This document shows, one piece after another, positions 1-10,317 of a stretch of DNA of 64,000 nucleotides (position 1 is its first letter; each line of letters begins with the position of its first letter). Source of the DNA: Dipteronia dyeriana. Its lineage: Eukaryota > Streptophyta > Magnoliopsida > Sapindales > Sapindaceae. Both the position numbers and the translations under genes were made by a program. The stretch is from assembly GCA_032871835.1 (NCBI GenBank), contig CM065297.1, positions 16,599,098 to 16,663,097 on the forward strand. Direction: 5' to 3'. The notes below the pieces were generated by a model that had not been told where the DNA came from, searched no databases, and saw only the letters and a program-made list of their open reading frames with translations.

Positions 1-1144
1 ATTTATTCAAATTACAAAAAAAAAAAATATTTAAAAAATTCCAACCGGCCGTCGGTCAACTTCCGGCCAGCCGCCTAGTCCCTGACTAGGCAGGCTAGGT
101 GCTAGGCGCTAGGCGGGGGGTTGCCACCTGGACTATCGCCTAGCACTTTCTGCAACACTGCTTCGGTTAGAATCAAAGTTGTTGTCTTGCTTCCTATCTC
201 AACGAAGGATTTACGATCTTATATGCTATTGAGTGTTTTAGCTTTATTTTACAGAATGCTGATGTCAATCAGATTTGGTTCCAATATCATCTCTGAACTT
301 TCATTACCTTTCATTCTTCTTCATTTTTTTTCCTTTTACAGAGTTGGAAGGCAGTATAGTGCATTATACCTGTATTGAGTAACTGCTAACTAGGCTCATG
401 CTGTATTGAGTAACTAGGCTCATGCCGTATTAAGTTTAACAGTACTGATACATTCTAAAACTCTGCTGCTCATTTTGAAATAAAATGGTAGCTGTTATGC
501 AGATTGATGTCAAGCAAATGATCTAAAAACAGGAAATAATTTCAGTGGTTTTTATGGAACAAAGGATTCATACTCCAAGATGGCGTGCTATAGTCTACAA
601 ATGAATTTCTTTTTGGATCCTTAGGATATGTTTTTTTTTTTCCAAAATACCTGATTTATTGATGGTACCAAGGGTCATGCATGACAAGGCATAATATAGT
701 AGTAACCGCCTTCAATTCAAGGGGTCTGACATTCACTCACTGTATCCCCACCATCCCTGACATATGTTATGGTCGGTGAAGTAACAACTGTCCATAGGTT
801 TTGCTGAGTTCTTAGAAGAAAATTTACTTGATAATTACTTTCTTCCATTGTATAGGTTGTATTAGTAGGGGGGTGTCGATGTTTTTGTTAAGATTCAGAA
901 TGGACATAATAGCTTGAATTATATATGTACAGCTTAACAATAACTAACTGGTCTACTTGTTGATATGCACTTTTTTAAATCTTGAATTCAACATCATTTT
1001 TGTATGCACTTTGCATGTGTTTCACTTAAAACATGATACATTTTCCATCATTGAAGTTCTATATCTATATCATTCTCTAAGTCCGTTGTCTTTGAATGAT
1101 GTCAACTTCTGGTAACCAAGATCTGATGTGTAGGTTCTTCTAAG
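1..1144. other. Intronic or upstream sequence of the PIP5K gene
   Basis: No coding exon is recognisable here. The kinase exon starting at 1145 must be joined to an upstream exon that supplies the first two bases of a codon, so this stretch is probably intron and the 5' exons lie outside the window. Bases about 45-150 are GC-rich with repeated CTAGGC-type words, unlike the AT-rich remainder, and may be the end of a dispersed repeat. Several T-runs are visible, with nothing else supportable. Confidence 0.6.
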
Positions 1145-3536
1145 AATGCTGCCAACTTATCATCATCATGTGAGGTCGTATGAAAACACACTCATAACAA
1201 AATTTTTTGGTCTTCACAGGATCAAACCTTCAAGTGGTCAAAAGGTAATGCACACGGTGAATTACTGCTTTCTCCATCTGCCCTTTTACCTTAATATGTA
1301 CAGTAGTCTCAGAAACATCCTTTCATTAATAGAATTCCAGTGTTCCATGCAAATATTTACCTTGCTAGGGTTGAGTTTTTCATGGGTTACTTCACTGGTA
1401 ACTTTCACGGAACCTGGTTTAAAGAATGTTGATAGATTTTTTCCCTCCTGTTAATCACAAGAAGCTAATAGTTGTGGCATTATCCCTGCTTTGCAGTTTC
1501 GCTTTGTAGTGATGGGAAATATGTTCTGCACAGAACTACGTATCCATCGAAGATTTGATTTGAAGGGCTCATCGTTAGGGCGTTCAACGGAGAATATTGA
1601 GATTGATGAGAACACTACACTTAAAGATTTGGATCTAAATTACTTCTTTTACTTGGAACCTTCTTGGAGAGAGGCTTTATTAAAGTAAGCGATGCCTCCT
1701 AAGTTATGTTATGCTATGTTGAATTCCAAATTGATGCCAGGTCTACCAGTTGACTAATATTTATGCAGAAGATTTCCTGATTCTTTCTCAGATATAAATT
1801 GCTGGAGATTAGATTATTATAAATCTTTTATTATCAATATTTCAAAATAATTGAAGTGCCAAATAATATGTAACTTCATTTGCAATAATGTAGATGGATA
1901 ACTTTCTAAGTAGCGGACTCTTATTTTTTTTTTTAGACTAAAAAGTGTTATTCTACTTATAATTAACATAGATTCTTTAAGCCTACCCAATATTATCGTA
2001 ATTATTTGATGCACATCAGCATTGCTTCTGTTGGTTATCTTTTTGTCTTACATACAAATCTTCATGCAGGCAGATAGAGATCGACAGCAAATTTTTGGAA
2101 ACTCAGTGCATTATGGATTACAGTCTTTTGCTGGGTGTTCATTATCGAGCTCCCCAGCACCTGCGATCTCTTATGAGTATGACAGCAGATGGGTTGGGAA
2201 TAGTTGCAGAAGAAGGTAGGCACCACATTTAACAAATGATGTTGCGTTAACAATTCCGATCGACTAGAAATCAGTTTGATATGAAATTCAAGAGGAGATG
2301 AATAATTCAACCATAAAATATCCTTTCATGGTTAGGATCTTACATAGGTATTACAAGCAAAGAGAGATGCAACAGTAAGGTAGAAATATAGAATCAGCAA
2401 GTCAAAATTAAGTTACAATATTTGCTTTAAGTATTTCAGGTCGACAGAATTAAAATGGAAAGAACTATATGTACAACTTATATGAAATAGTGAACTACTT
2501 CTATATGACATTGACACCAGAGACAGATATTGTCCTTTTAAGTTTCTTGGTTTTCTTACCTACATTGTGTTTTGCTTAATGGGTCGGAACTGGAAATACA
2601 CATATTACACATGGTACATAACCCAGACACATCAAATTTGGTCTGTTCAGTGATTTTGTCTACATAAAATATTCTTTCCACTCTTTTGTACATATAGTTG
2701 CTTAATCTTATCGTGGTAACAAACTGGTATCACATTTTCTGTGTTGTTTCATTCTCAAATTCTCTAGAGGATGAAATCTCCAACTACCCAGAAGGCCTTG
2801 TTTTGGTCCCACGTGGAACCGATGATCATAGTGTGGTTGTGGGCCCCCACATCAGAGGTAGCCGACTGCGAGCCTCATCTGTTGGCTATGAGGAAGTGGA
2901 TCTCCTTCTCCCTGGTACAGCGAGGTATGATATCTTGGTGCCTCAAAGAATATTTTCTCTATTTCCTCAGTGGAGTAGCCCCATTAGAATCATTGCAATT
3001 TGGGAAGGCCATTAATTCAACCATTTAAAGCTGAATTAGCAGACAGTACTAGCATGAACCCTGCAAAATTGAATAAAACAAGGCAAACAATTTGGACATA
3101 CAAATTGTTTTGTTTGAACGAAATCAACAATGAATGCACCAACTGTGTAGTTAACTTCAAAAGACGTGTCTAAAGTAAAGCCGCCTTCTGCTCTCTCAAA
3201 AAGAAGTTCATTTAGCTTCCTGCAGTATGCGAATATTTATTATTTTCTTTGAATTATTACTTGTTCAGCAGACTTCAGATTCAGCTTGGTGTGAACATGC
3301 CATCAAGGGCAGAACAAATTCCCGGGAAGGAAGAAGATCTGTTTCATCAGTCATACGATGTCGTTCTGTACCTGGGTATCATTGATATCTTGCAAGAGTA
3401 CAACATGACTAAGAAGATTGAACATGCATACAAATCTTTACAATTTGATTCTCTATCCATCTCTGCAGTAGACCCTACATTCTACTCTGAGCGCTTCTTG
3501 GAATTCGTTGAGAAGGTGTTCCCCGTTAGAAGTTAA
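1145..3536 (+). CDS. PIP5K: Phosphatidylinositol-4-phosphate 5-kinase, C-terminal five exons (partial at 5')
   Basis: This enzyme phosphorylates PI4P to PI(4,5)P2 at membranes. Exons read as 1145-1244, 1497-1684, 2070-2215, 2768-2924 and 3272-3536, all joined in frame across GT-AG introns, giving 284 residues and a stop at 3534-3536. Visible kinase motifs in order are the FFGLHRIK segment, RRFDLKGSS (the DLKGS motif), the [10 protein letters not shown] catalytic segment, and LGIIDILQ followed by [10 protein letters not shown], which is the activation and specificity loop. The protein ends shortly after FVEKVFP, as plant type I PIP5Ks do. The N-terminal MORN repeats and the start of the kinase domain are not in the window. 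Exon 1145 begins with one base that completes an Arg codon, so its upstream partner is missing rather than lost. It looks intact and converges on SF3A2. The closest subgroup I recall is PIP5K9-like, but this is not certain. Confidence 0.95.
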
Positions 3537-4610
3537 ACAAGTTCTGGGTATATATATATGCCTCTTGTTAGCATCCTCCTCCCTGATACCATCACCATCA
3601 TGTGAGTGGTTATAATGGAATTCTTGTACAAATGATGATATTATGAGGTTGTAACTTTAAGTATTGTGAAGATAGGAACCCACCAAAGAGTTGAGTTTGA
3701 TAAGAGAGATCAAGTCTTCAGATATAAAATTGTTGAATTGTTTCATTTTGACTTTGGAACATTTGCGGTTCTCTTTATTCATGCGTTCCATTTTATTTTA
3801 TGATTTATGAATTTGAATATATTATCACCACCACGAAGAGACAAAATGAAAAAAGCTATACCATTAATAAACTAGCTTGTCTCTAGGAAAATATATTACT
3901 GGTTAGACTTCTCATAGCAAATAACATGTTTTTTTTTTTTTTTTTGGAGCTGAAGTAAATTATCAATACGGTACCTATGGCTGATTAGAAGGGACAAGCG
4001 GCATAAATTTTAATTGAAGCTCTAAAATCTTTAATAATTCAATATTTTTTTTTTTAGTAAAGATGTCCTAACATTTAAGTTGTAATGAATTTCCAGCATC
4101 ATCTGATCTTTGATCTTTGATTGAACTGAGAATTTAGAAACTGTATTTCAATGAACAAAACATTTAAGAGCTAAACAAAGAAATAAAAAATAACTTGATT
4201 TATCGATCTATAGATATGACATTATCAATATATAGATATGCATGTCATTAAATTGGTATAATGTACCGACAATAAGCGATAGTTTCAACTTGTCTAGCAT
4301 TGTTTAATAGTTTGAGAGTTGGCTTCCCCGGCCAAACTTCATATTTAGAGTTTACTTTCTTTGCAACATCAATATCTGAAAAGTAATCATTCTTGGCGAA
4401 AAAAATTAATATAGCAGTCAGCACAGCTTGAAATTACAACATATAAGCTAACAAAAAAGATCCAGCTTTTGATTTGACTAACATATCAGATGTGATAACC
4501 CATAGCATTTATCTTCTAACCAGCTAGATCCCATTAAACTGTTTGTGATTCAACATGCAATGATACGGGATCATGGCTAGCATCACAATAACAGAGGATG
4601 TCAGGACCTG
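3537..4610. other. Intergenic space between two convergent genes
   Basis: This holds the 3' UTRs of the PIP5K gene (left) and SF3A2 (right). It is AT-rich with T-runs near 3930 and 4050. I see no conserved ORF, RNA gene or clear element. About 1.07 kb separates the two stop codons. Confidence 0.7.
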
Positions 4611-7600
4611 CTACTGCCCCATGTTCGGAGGTGGAGGAGGCAGACGCATACCCTGACCATGCATCTGTTGGCCCATAAAGCCTTGTGGAGGAGGCGGCAT
4701 CATCATTGGAGGTCTACCCATCTGAGTACCAGGGGTAAAATTTGCCATTGTGCCACTACCACCAGGAGGTGGTGGAGGAGCAGGTGGGGCCCCACCAGGA
4801 GGCATGGGCCTAGGGCCATTTGTCATTGGAGGTGGGGGAGGTGGTAATGATCCAGACATTGGTGGGGGTGGGGATCTAGAAGGATTTCCTGTAGACACAC
4901 CAGGTGGTAGTCCCTGCGGTGGAGGTGGCGGTGGGGGTGGCGGTTGGGTTAAAGGCCTTGGAGGAACACCTGGAGCTGTAGTGCCATTGGCCGCAGGGGG
5001 AGCTTGAGGTTTGCTTGCTTCTGGTGGTTTTGTTTTGAAATATAACTGCAACTGTACAGTTTAAATAAACAAGTAAGATAGTATTCTCATAATTTATAAC
5101 AGAGAAATAGAAAGTTCTAAAACATCAATGTCTACTCCTGCCAAAGAGCAGAAGGTTGGTCCAAGCCAATTCAGCTTGTCAACAGCCTTGGTCACTCATA
5201 CAAGGGTAATTAGGGTGAAATATACTAAAGTCAAAATCAAGAGCTGAGCAACTAGCTGAACCGAATCAGTAGTAAAGGTTGCCCCAAGTTCCATTAGCTA
5301 TGTCAAATTACAGGCAACTCAGACAATACAAATGCTCAACCCACACAATCAAAGCAGGATCGACAGAGTCTCACCAAAAGGGTCCAAAAAAGGAGTAAGT
5401 ATAAGAGAAAACTAACCGTGAACATCTTAGAGTCCGGATCCCAGTGTGAGAAAAACTTGGGAGTGGATTTGTCAATCTCTGTGCTAGGAACCTGAGTGAG
5501 ATGTAAATATGAAAACACAAATAAAAAATATTTCAAAAATTGATCAAATGGTAGAACAAAAATCAGCAGTATGCAATGCAAAAGTTAATTTACCTTAAAA
5601 GCTATGATCTCATATGGTTCTGCTGCAAACATAAGATACTGGAATCTCTTATCAAATGGTTGCACTCTCTGAATAAAACATAGAAAAAAAAAATGAGGAA
5701 TATAGTTTTGTGATTTGTCTAATATAGAGGTGTAACGAAAGCTTAGGTCATATCATAGACTGACTAAAATTTGAAAAGAAAATTATCAAAAATCTCAAGT
5801 ATCATGAGAAAACCTATAGAATTGTACTCAATACAATATTGAGCCTACCTGCTCAAAAGATGACATAAACCGGTGTCTTGGCTTTGATAGGTCTTCTATC
5901 TCAGGATACTCAATCTGCATTAGGAACCACATTATCATTATGTTGAGACTGTTAGAAAATCTAAAAGAATTGAAGAGAGGTTAGAATTCTTGGATGGAAA
6001 TGAATTGGCTACTGACAAACAAGAAGAAGTGGGTGCAATGGTTATGGACCGAGGAATATTATGTTACGCCTTAATTAGGATTGCATTTTTTTTTTTTAAT
6101 TTTACGTTGGGGTTCTTTTATTTTAGTTATTTTATTTTAATAAAATTTTAGATTAGTTTCCTATTTTGACTATGACATAATAGAAAAATAGGAAACTAGT
6201 CCTATTTTTATTTTAATTATGTTTTAGATTAGTTTCCTATTTTGACTATAACAGAATAGGAAAACAGGAAAATAGAAAACTAATCTCATTATAAATAGAA
6301 CTATTATTTTTAGGGTTGTTATCTTTTGAATGTTTTATCAATAAAATTGGCTCTGCTAGGGTTCATCAAATTTCTTTTCGATTCGGCTTTTCTTAGTAAA
6401 CTGCTTAGAAAAGCTTGGGCTAGGGTTAGGTAAATTCCGTTATCTGATTCTAGAGAGTCGATTGCTCAATTTTATGAGTGGTTTGACTCAGATCTATCTA
6501 TCTTTGGGTGCAAGTTAGGGTTTTGTTGTTGGATCCCAATCTAGATCCTCAACACATTACCCAACACATTACCCATAAGAAACTGCATTGTAGAATTCAA
6601 ACAGTAAACAGGGAAAAATATAATCACACACCTGGAAAAGAAGAGACCTCTGCTTCGTCTCTCCATCAAATTGCTTTGTCACACGATAACCAGGTCTACC
6701 AATTTTGACTGCAGGGACACCAGACATTTGCATACCACTAGATCATATATAAGACTAATATTCGTAAAATCATGATAGATCCATAGTTTTCACAGTTTTC
6801 AAAGTAGCAGAGAATAAATTCATCCACATAGATAAGTAAATACAAAACAAAAGATGTTAACAAGAACAAACCAAATATAGCTGCACGACACCAAATTGGC
6901 CTACTTACAGACTCATATCCACCATATTTTGGCCAACCAGTACACCTCTCCGGCTCTCCTAGCCTCTTTTTTTTTTAAAAAAAAATCAAAATCAAAATGT
7001 ACATTCTGTATAAAAAAGATTCAAACCAGATTTCAGAGCAAAGTAAAGCACAAATATCATAACGGCATTGGAAAAAAAATATGAAACATTAGTGTTATCA
7101 GCATCCTGAAACAAAAATGGCAGCTCGGTTACAAAAAAGTGAAAAACCATACTTTGGATAGCTAACTGAATTATCCCAGCTTGGCAAGTTTGTTGAGTTT
7201 AGACTCCGATCTTTCAACTGTTCTCTAGTACTAAGTTCTCTAAACAACAGTTCAATACAGTACACCATATTTTTGCCTACTTAGCACTTCACGAAATGGC
7301 CCAACAACTTCCCCAAATTGTTCTAAGTTCTAAATAAGTACCAAACTTAGTTCCTAACCAGCAACTCACCTCGTGACCTTAATTTTAAGAGAAACACAAA
7401 ACACCATTTACCATAAGTAACTTATCCACATTCAAAATCATATCATTTTTCTTTCAGCATTTAGAATTACTTAAAACAAGATTTGTCAAAAATTAAACAT
7501 TTATCTTCACACATAAATATGCACACCAGTTATTCGAAGAAAAGTAATTTGAAGCAACACAAGAATTCTAACAGAAGACAAAGGGGAAGTTAAAGTAATT

Positions 7601-8017
7601 GCCTGTTTTGCGAACGGAGACTTTTCGCTTATGGGGCTGGGGCTGAGCTGGGGCATCCTTGGCTTCGCGAGCAGCTCTCTTGGCCAAATTAGTTTGGTGA
7701 CGCTTCCCTTGGGTGTGTGCCAAGTAATTGCCCTCATTGTTGTGCAAAGTCAAACACAGCTTACACTCGTAACTGAAATACAACACCCATCACACACCAC
7801 AAAACTAACTGATTATTGTAAAACAGAGAGAGAGAGAGAGAGTAGCGGTGTTTCATTGGACCTACCTGCCGAGATGGTTGCGCATAAAATAGGGGTCTTT
7901 GGCGAGATCGATGGTCTCGAGGGCAAGCCTGCGTAGGCGCTCGCGGCGGTCGATGGCTTCGTTTTGAGCGGAGGCGGCGCCACCGCTGCCGGGCTTCGAG
8001 CCCCATTCTCTGTCCAT
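4611..8017 (-). CDS. SF3A2: Splicing factor 3A subunit 2 (SF3a66/SAP62), complete, seven exons
   Basis: This is a nuclear subunit of SF3a, which helps the U2 snRNP bind the branch site. Exons (5' to 3' on minus) are 8017-7866, 7772-7603, 6708-6632, 5914-5849, 5668-5594, 5491-5417 and 5051-4611. They join in frame to 351 codons plus stop. The N-terminus (MDREWGSKPGSGG) matches the family. A matrin/U1-C-type zinc finger has C54, C57, H70 and H76, next to the NYLAHTQGKRHQTNL segment. The SF3A2 domain runs to about residue 205 (VKIGRPGYRVTKQ, RHRFMSSFEQ, AAEPYEIIAFKVPS, FFSHWDPDSKMF). The last exon is a 146-residue Pro/Gly/Met-rich tail that ends in NMGQ. Intron 2 uses a GC donor, and intron 3 contains a solo LTR. 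No stop or frameshift was seen, so it is probably functional. Confidence 0.97.
5941..6554 (+). mobile_element. Solo LTR inside SF3A2 intron 3
   Basis: A 614-bp insertion begins TGTTGAG and ends CTCAACA, a 7-bp terminal inverted repeat of the TG...CA type. It is flanked by perfect 5-bp duplications CATTA (5936-5940 and 6555-6559). It has a TATA-like TATAAATAG near 6292 and an AATAAA signal near 6341, arranged as U3-R-U5 on the plus strand, which is opposite to SF3A2 transcription. No internal domain or second LTR is present. A TRIM-like short element is the alternative. Confidence 0.8.
6709..7602 (-). other. GC-AG intron 2 of SF3A2
   Basis: Exon 2 ends with CAG at 7605-7603 and the intron starts GCAATT (7602 downward). 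The acceptor is CTGCAG ending at 6709. Only this junction joins the conserved zinc-finger exon to the conserved VKIGRPGY exon in frame, and there is no GT at a compatible position. CAG|GC is the usual context of the minor GC donor class. Confidence 0.85.
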
Positions 8018-8200
8018 TCTTCAATTAATTCGCTTTCTCTCACAATTTTCAGACCTCAGTGATCTGTATTTGCATTCCACTGATTTACGAAGAGCGGTTT
8101 CCGGATTTTAATGGGCCGACCCAGTACCCAACCCAGACGATTCAATTGAAGTTGCGCGGTTCACAGGCCCATAAATTGTTGGCCGGCATTTAACGATTAT
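8018..8200 (-). promoter_or_regulatory. SF3A2 5' region with site-II-like elements
   Basis: Two TGGGCC-type motifs lie just upstream of the start codon: TGGGCC at 8112-8117 and GGCCCA at 8166-8171. Such site II elements are common in promoters of plant housekeeping genes for translation and RNA processing. The transcription start is not defined by the sequence. Confidence 0.5.
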
Positions 8201-8990
8201 GCTCAAAATATTTAGGCAAAATTCCACGTAAGTCCCATTATTTTTTTTTTCTAATGATTTATCACCTTTGTGAATGTTGTTATCATATTCATCACTTTAG
8301 TCCCTATTTTTTTTTTTTCCAAAACTCACCACTTTAGAGTATGTTTTGTATGGCTTTTCAAGTAGAGCTTTTAGAGTAGATCTTTTTTATAGTAAAACTT
8401 CTAATAAAAAAGGCTTTTGGTTGTGTAAATTACAAAAAATATGGTGACGATATATTTTTAAAAATAGCTTTTGGTCGTATGAATTATAAAATAGATATTG
8501 ATAATGTATTTATAATGAAGGAGTTGTATGGTGGAATATCTAAAATTTATAAAGATAGTTGAGACAGTTCATATGTTTTTAAAAAGCTCAAAAAAAGCTT
8601 TTTGAAAAAGCTCAAATTTTGGGTTTTTTCAAGTAGATATAAAATGACTTTTATAAACGGTAATTGAGATAGTTCATATATTAAAAAAACTGTTTTAAGT
8701 TTTATCCAACAACTAAAAAAAAAACTTTAAAATAGCTTCTAACATTAAGAAAACGATTTTAATCCTTACAAAAGCCATGTCAAACACACATTTAATTCAT
8801 TTGACCAAATATTTGGAAAGTCAACTATTTAAAACATGTGAAAGTACACTTTTACCCTTATGACTATTTAATTTAACTAAAATGATTATCTTAACTTTTA
8901 ATTAAAATGAAAAACAATAAAATCTTGAATAATAAGATTTTAAATAAATAGATTACAACAAAAATATTTAATAAATAATAAAAAAAAGAG
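8200..8990. repeat. Left arm of a long inverted repeat (mate near 37.0-37.35 kb)
   Basis: Read forward, this stretch matches the reverse complement of about 37020-37350: the gtaagtcccattattttt end, the atcactttagtcc block, then gtcaactatttaaaacatg, aaaatgattat and tgaaaaacaataaaatc. The match is broken by one insertion at about 8339-8789. No ORF is present. It may be a foldback or MITE-like repeat, or two separate copies of one dispersed family. Confidence 0.6.
8339..8789. mobile_element. hAT-like non-autonomous insertion in the left arm
   Basis: This is absent from the matching arm at about 37.2 kb, which serves as an empty site. Its ends are similar inverted repeats: GTATGTTTTGTATGGCTTTT at the left, and GTGTGTTTGACATGGCTTTT when the right end is read on minus. 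The interior repeats words such as AGCTTTTGG and AAAGCTTTTT, like subterminal hAT repeats. The flanks ACTTTAGA and ATTTAATT look like a decayed 8-bp target duplication, the size hAT elements make. There is no coding capacity. Confidence 0.55.
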
Positions 8991-8998
8991 TAATAGTA

Positions 8999-9132
8999 GG
9001 CTTCCCAATTTTTTTCCCAAATGTTTGTAGTACGTGAGGTGTCAACATCACATCACTCACCACACAATCTCATGATTTACAAGATGTTGACACCTCAAGT
9101 GTTATACATATTTGGGTAAGAATTTGGAAACA
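8999..9132. repeat. Small hairpin MITE
   Basis: Two imperfect arms of about 50 bp (8999-9049 and about 9083-9132) pair with each other. They share the core GTGTCAACATC / GATGTTGACAC and the CCCAAAT / ATTTGGG blocks, with a loop of about 33 bp. No ORF is present. It lies just left of the target site of element A. Confidence 0.55.
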
Positions 9133-9151
9133 AATTTGTGAAGTTTAACAT

Positions 9152-10021
9152 TGTTGACGTTGATTTCTCGATGGATGAGAAAGTCAACAACGTTGGATTA
9201 GGTTATGACCTGTCAAAAGAGAAAGAGAAAGAGAAAGAGAAAGAGAATCAATTGAAGTAATAATGATACGAGTTTACATGGTAAAACTCTGATGATCAGA
9301 GAAACATCCACGGGTGGTTGAATGCACAACCAAGCCAAATCCACTATTTAAACAAAGAATTATACCACTTGATCTCTCTTGCCTCTCTCTTGCAGTGGTT
9401 ACTTTTTTGAATCTGTCTCACATCTATCTATATCGTTGTCTCTATGTCTATTACAATGAGATTAAGAACCTATTTATATGTGTATAGAACCCTAATCCTT
9501 GTTGTACAAGTAAGGAAAAGGAATTGTATTTTAATTAAGACTGGTTGCTTGTTGAAGTTGTCTTTATCTTTTTTTCCTGTTTCAGAGACCTTGCAAAGAT
9601 CGAGTTTGAATCTTAATGGGATTCTGGTGGCATAGACCGTTTAGGACTTATTTCCTTATCGGCGTGTAGTCTTCTAGAATAGTAGAGTTGTTGCCTGATT
9701 TGAGATTTGGTTCCTGTTTGGTGTTTTATTCTTCTAGAGACTCTTTTTGACACGGATGTTTTACGTATTGGAGTATGATTCCTAGGCTTACTCACGTATG
9801 TGAATCATATGCTAAACTTCTTTACTCGGGTTTCTTGTGTTGTCATGAGTAAAACATAATGTGCCGAGTACCCGTGTTCAGACTTACTCGGATTCTTATT
9901 CCTTAGTGATGTATTGGATGGTGTATTCTAATTGCCAGCTCGGATGCCCGTCTGACAATATTTTTAAGGGATCGTCTTACCTGTCAGTGACGTGTACATT
10001 CAATAAAATATACATATAACA
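9152..10021 (-). repeat. 3' LTR of element A
   Basis: This is 870 bp with TG...CA ends. It matches 35928-36779 closely over its whole length, including the GACGT and TCTCGATG start, a GAGAAA microsatellite near 9218, and the CTTACCTGTCAGTGACGTG end. Confidence 0.9.
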
Positions 10022-10035
10022 ATACCCCTTAAAAT
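10022..10035 (-). other. Polypurine tract of element A
   Basis: Read on minus, a purine run containing AAGGGG lies directly before the LTR. This is the position expected for the primer of plus-strand DNA synthesis in a minus-oriented element, and it supports the orientation call. Confidence 0.55.
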
Positions 10036-10317
10036 ACTTTTACCTAGTAGAATTTTATTTTGGTGGAAGTATTTTAATCGACCTTCCGACTAGGCTTTTT
10101 ATAATTCCTTTCTTTAACACCTCATTAATATAGGAATAACAATCCTTAAATAACGTTTCGTATTAATGACGTGTCTCAATGGCTACCATGTATGTGCAAT
10201 TTGTCCCTTCACGTGAAATCCCAATGATTTTGACATTTTGAAATTCTGATGGCTTGGTTAGTTCTTTCCACGACACGTCCTTTAATCGCTTGGTTTCTCA
10301 TATAGCATTTATGAGAC

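Noticed and set aside
121..378. An 85-codon plus-strand frame upstream of the PIP5K exons
   Set aside because: No match to any PIP5K segment; it lies in an AT-rich intron-like stretch with no splice support.
4659..5007. Plus-strand Gly-rich and His/Arg-rich frames
   Set aside because: They are shadows of the Pro-rich last exon of SF3A2 on the other strand.
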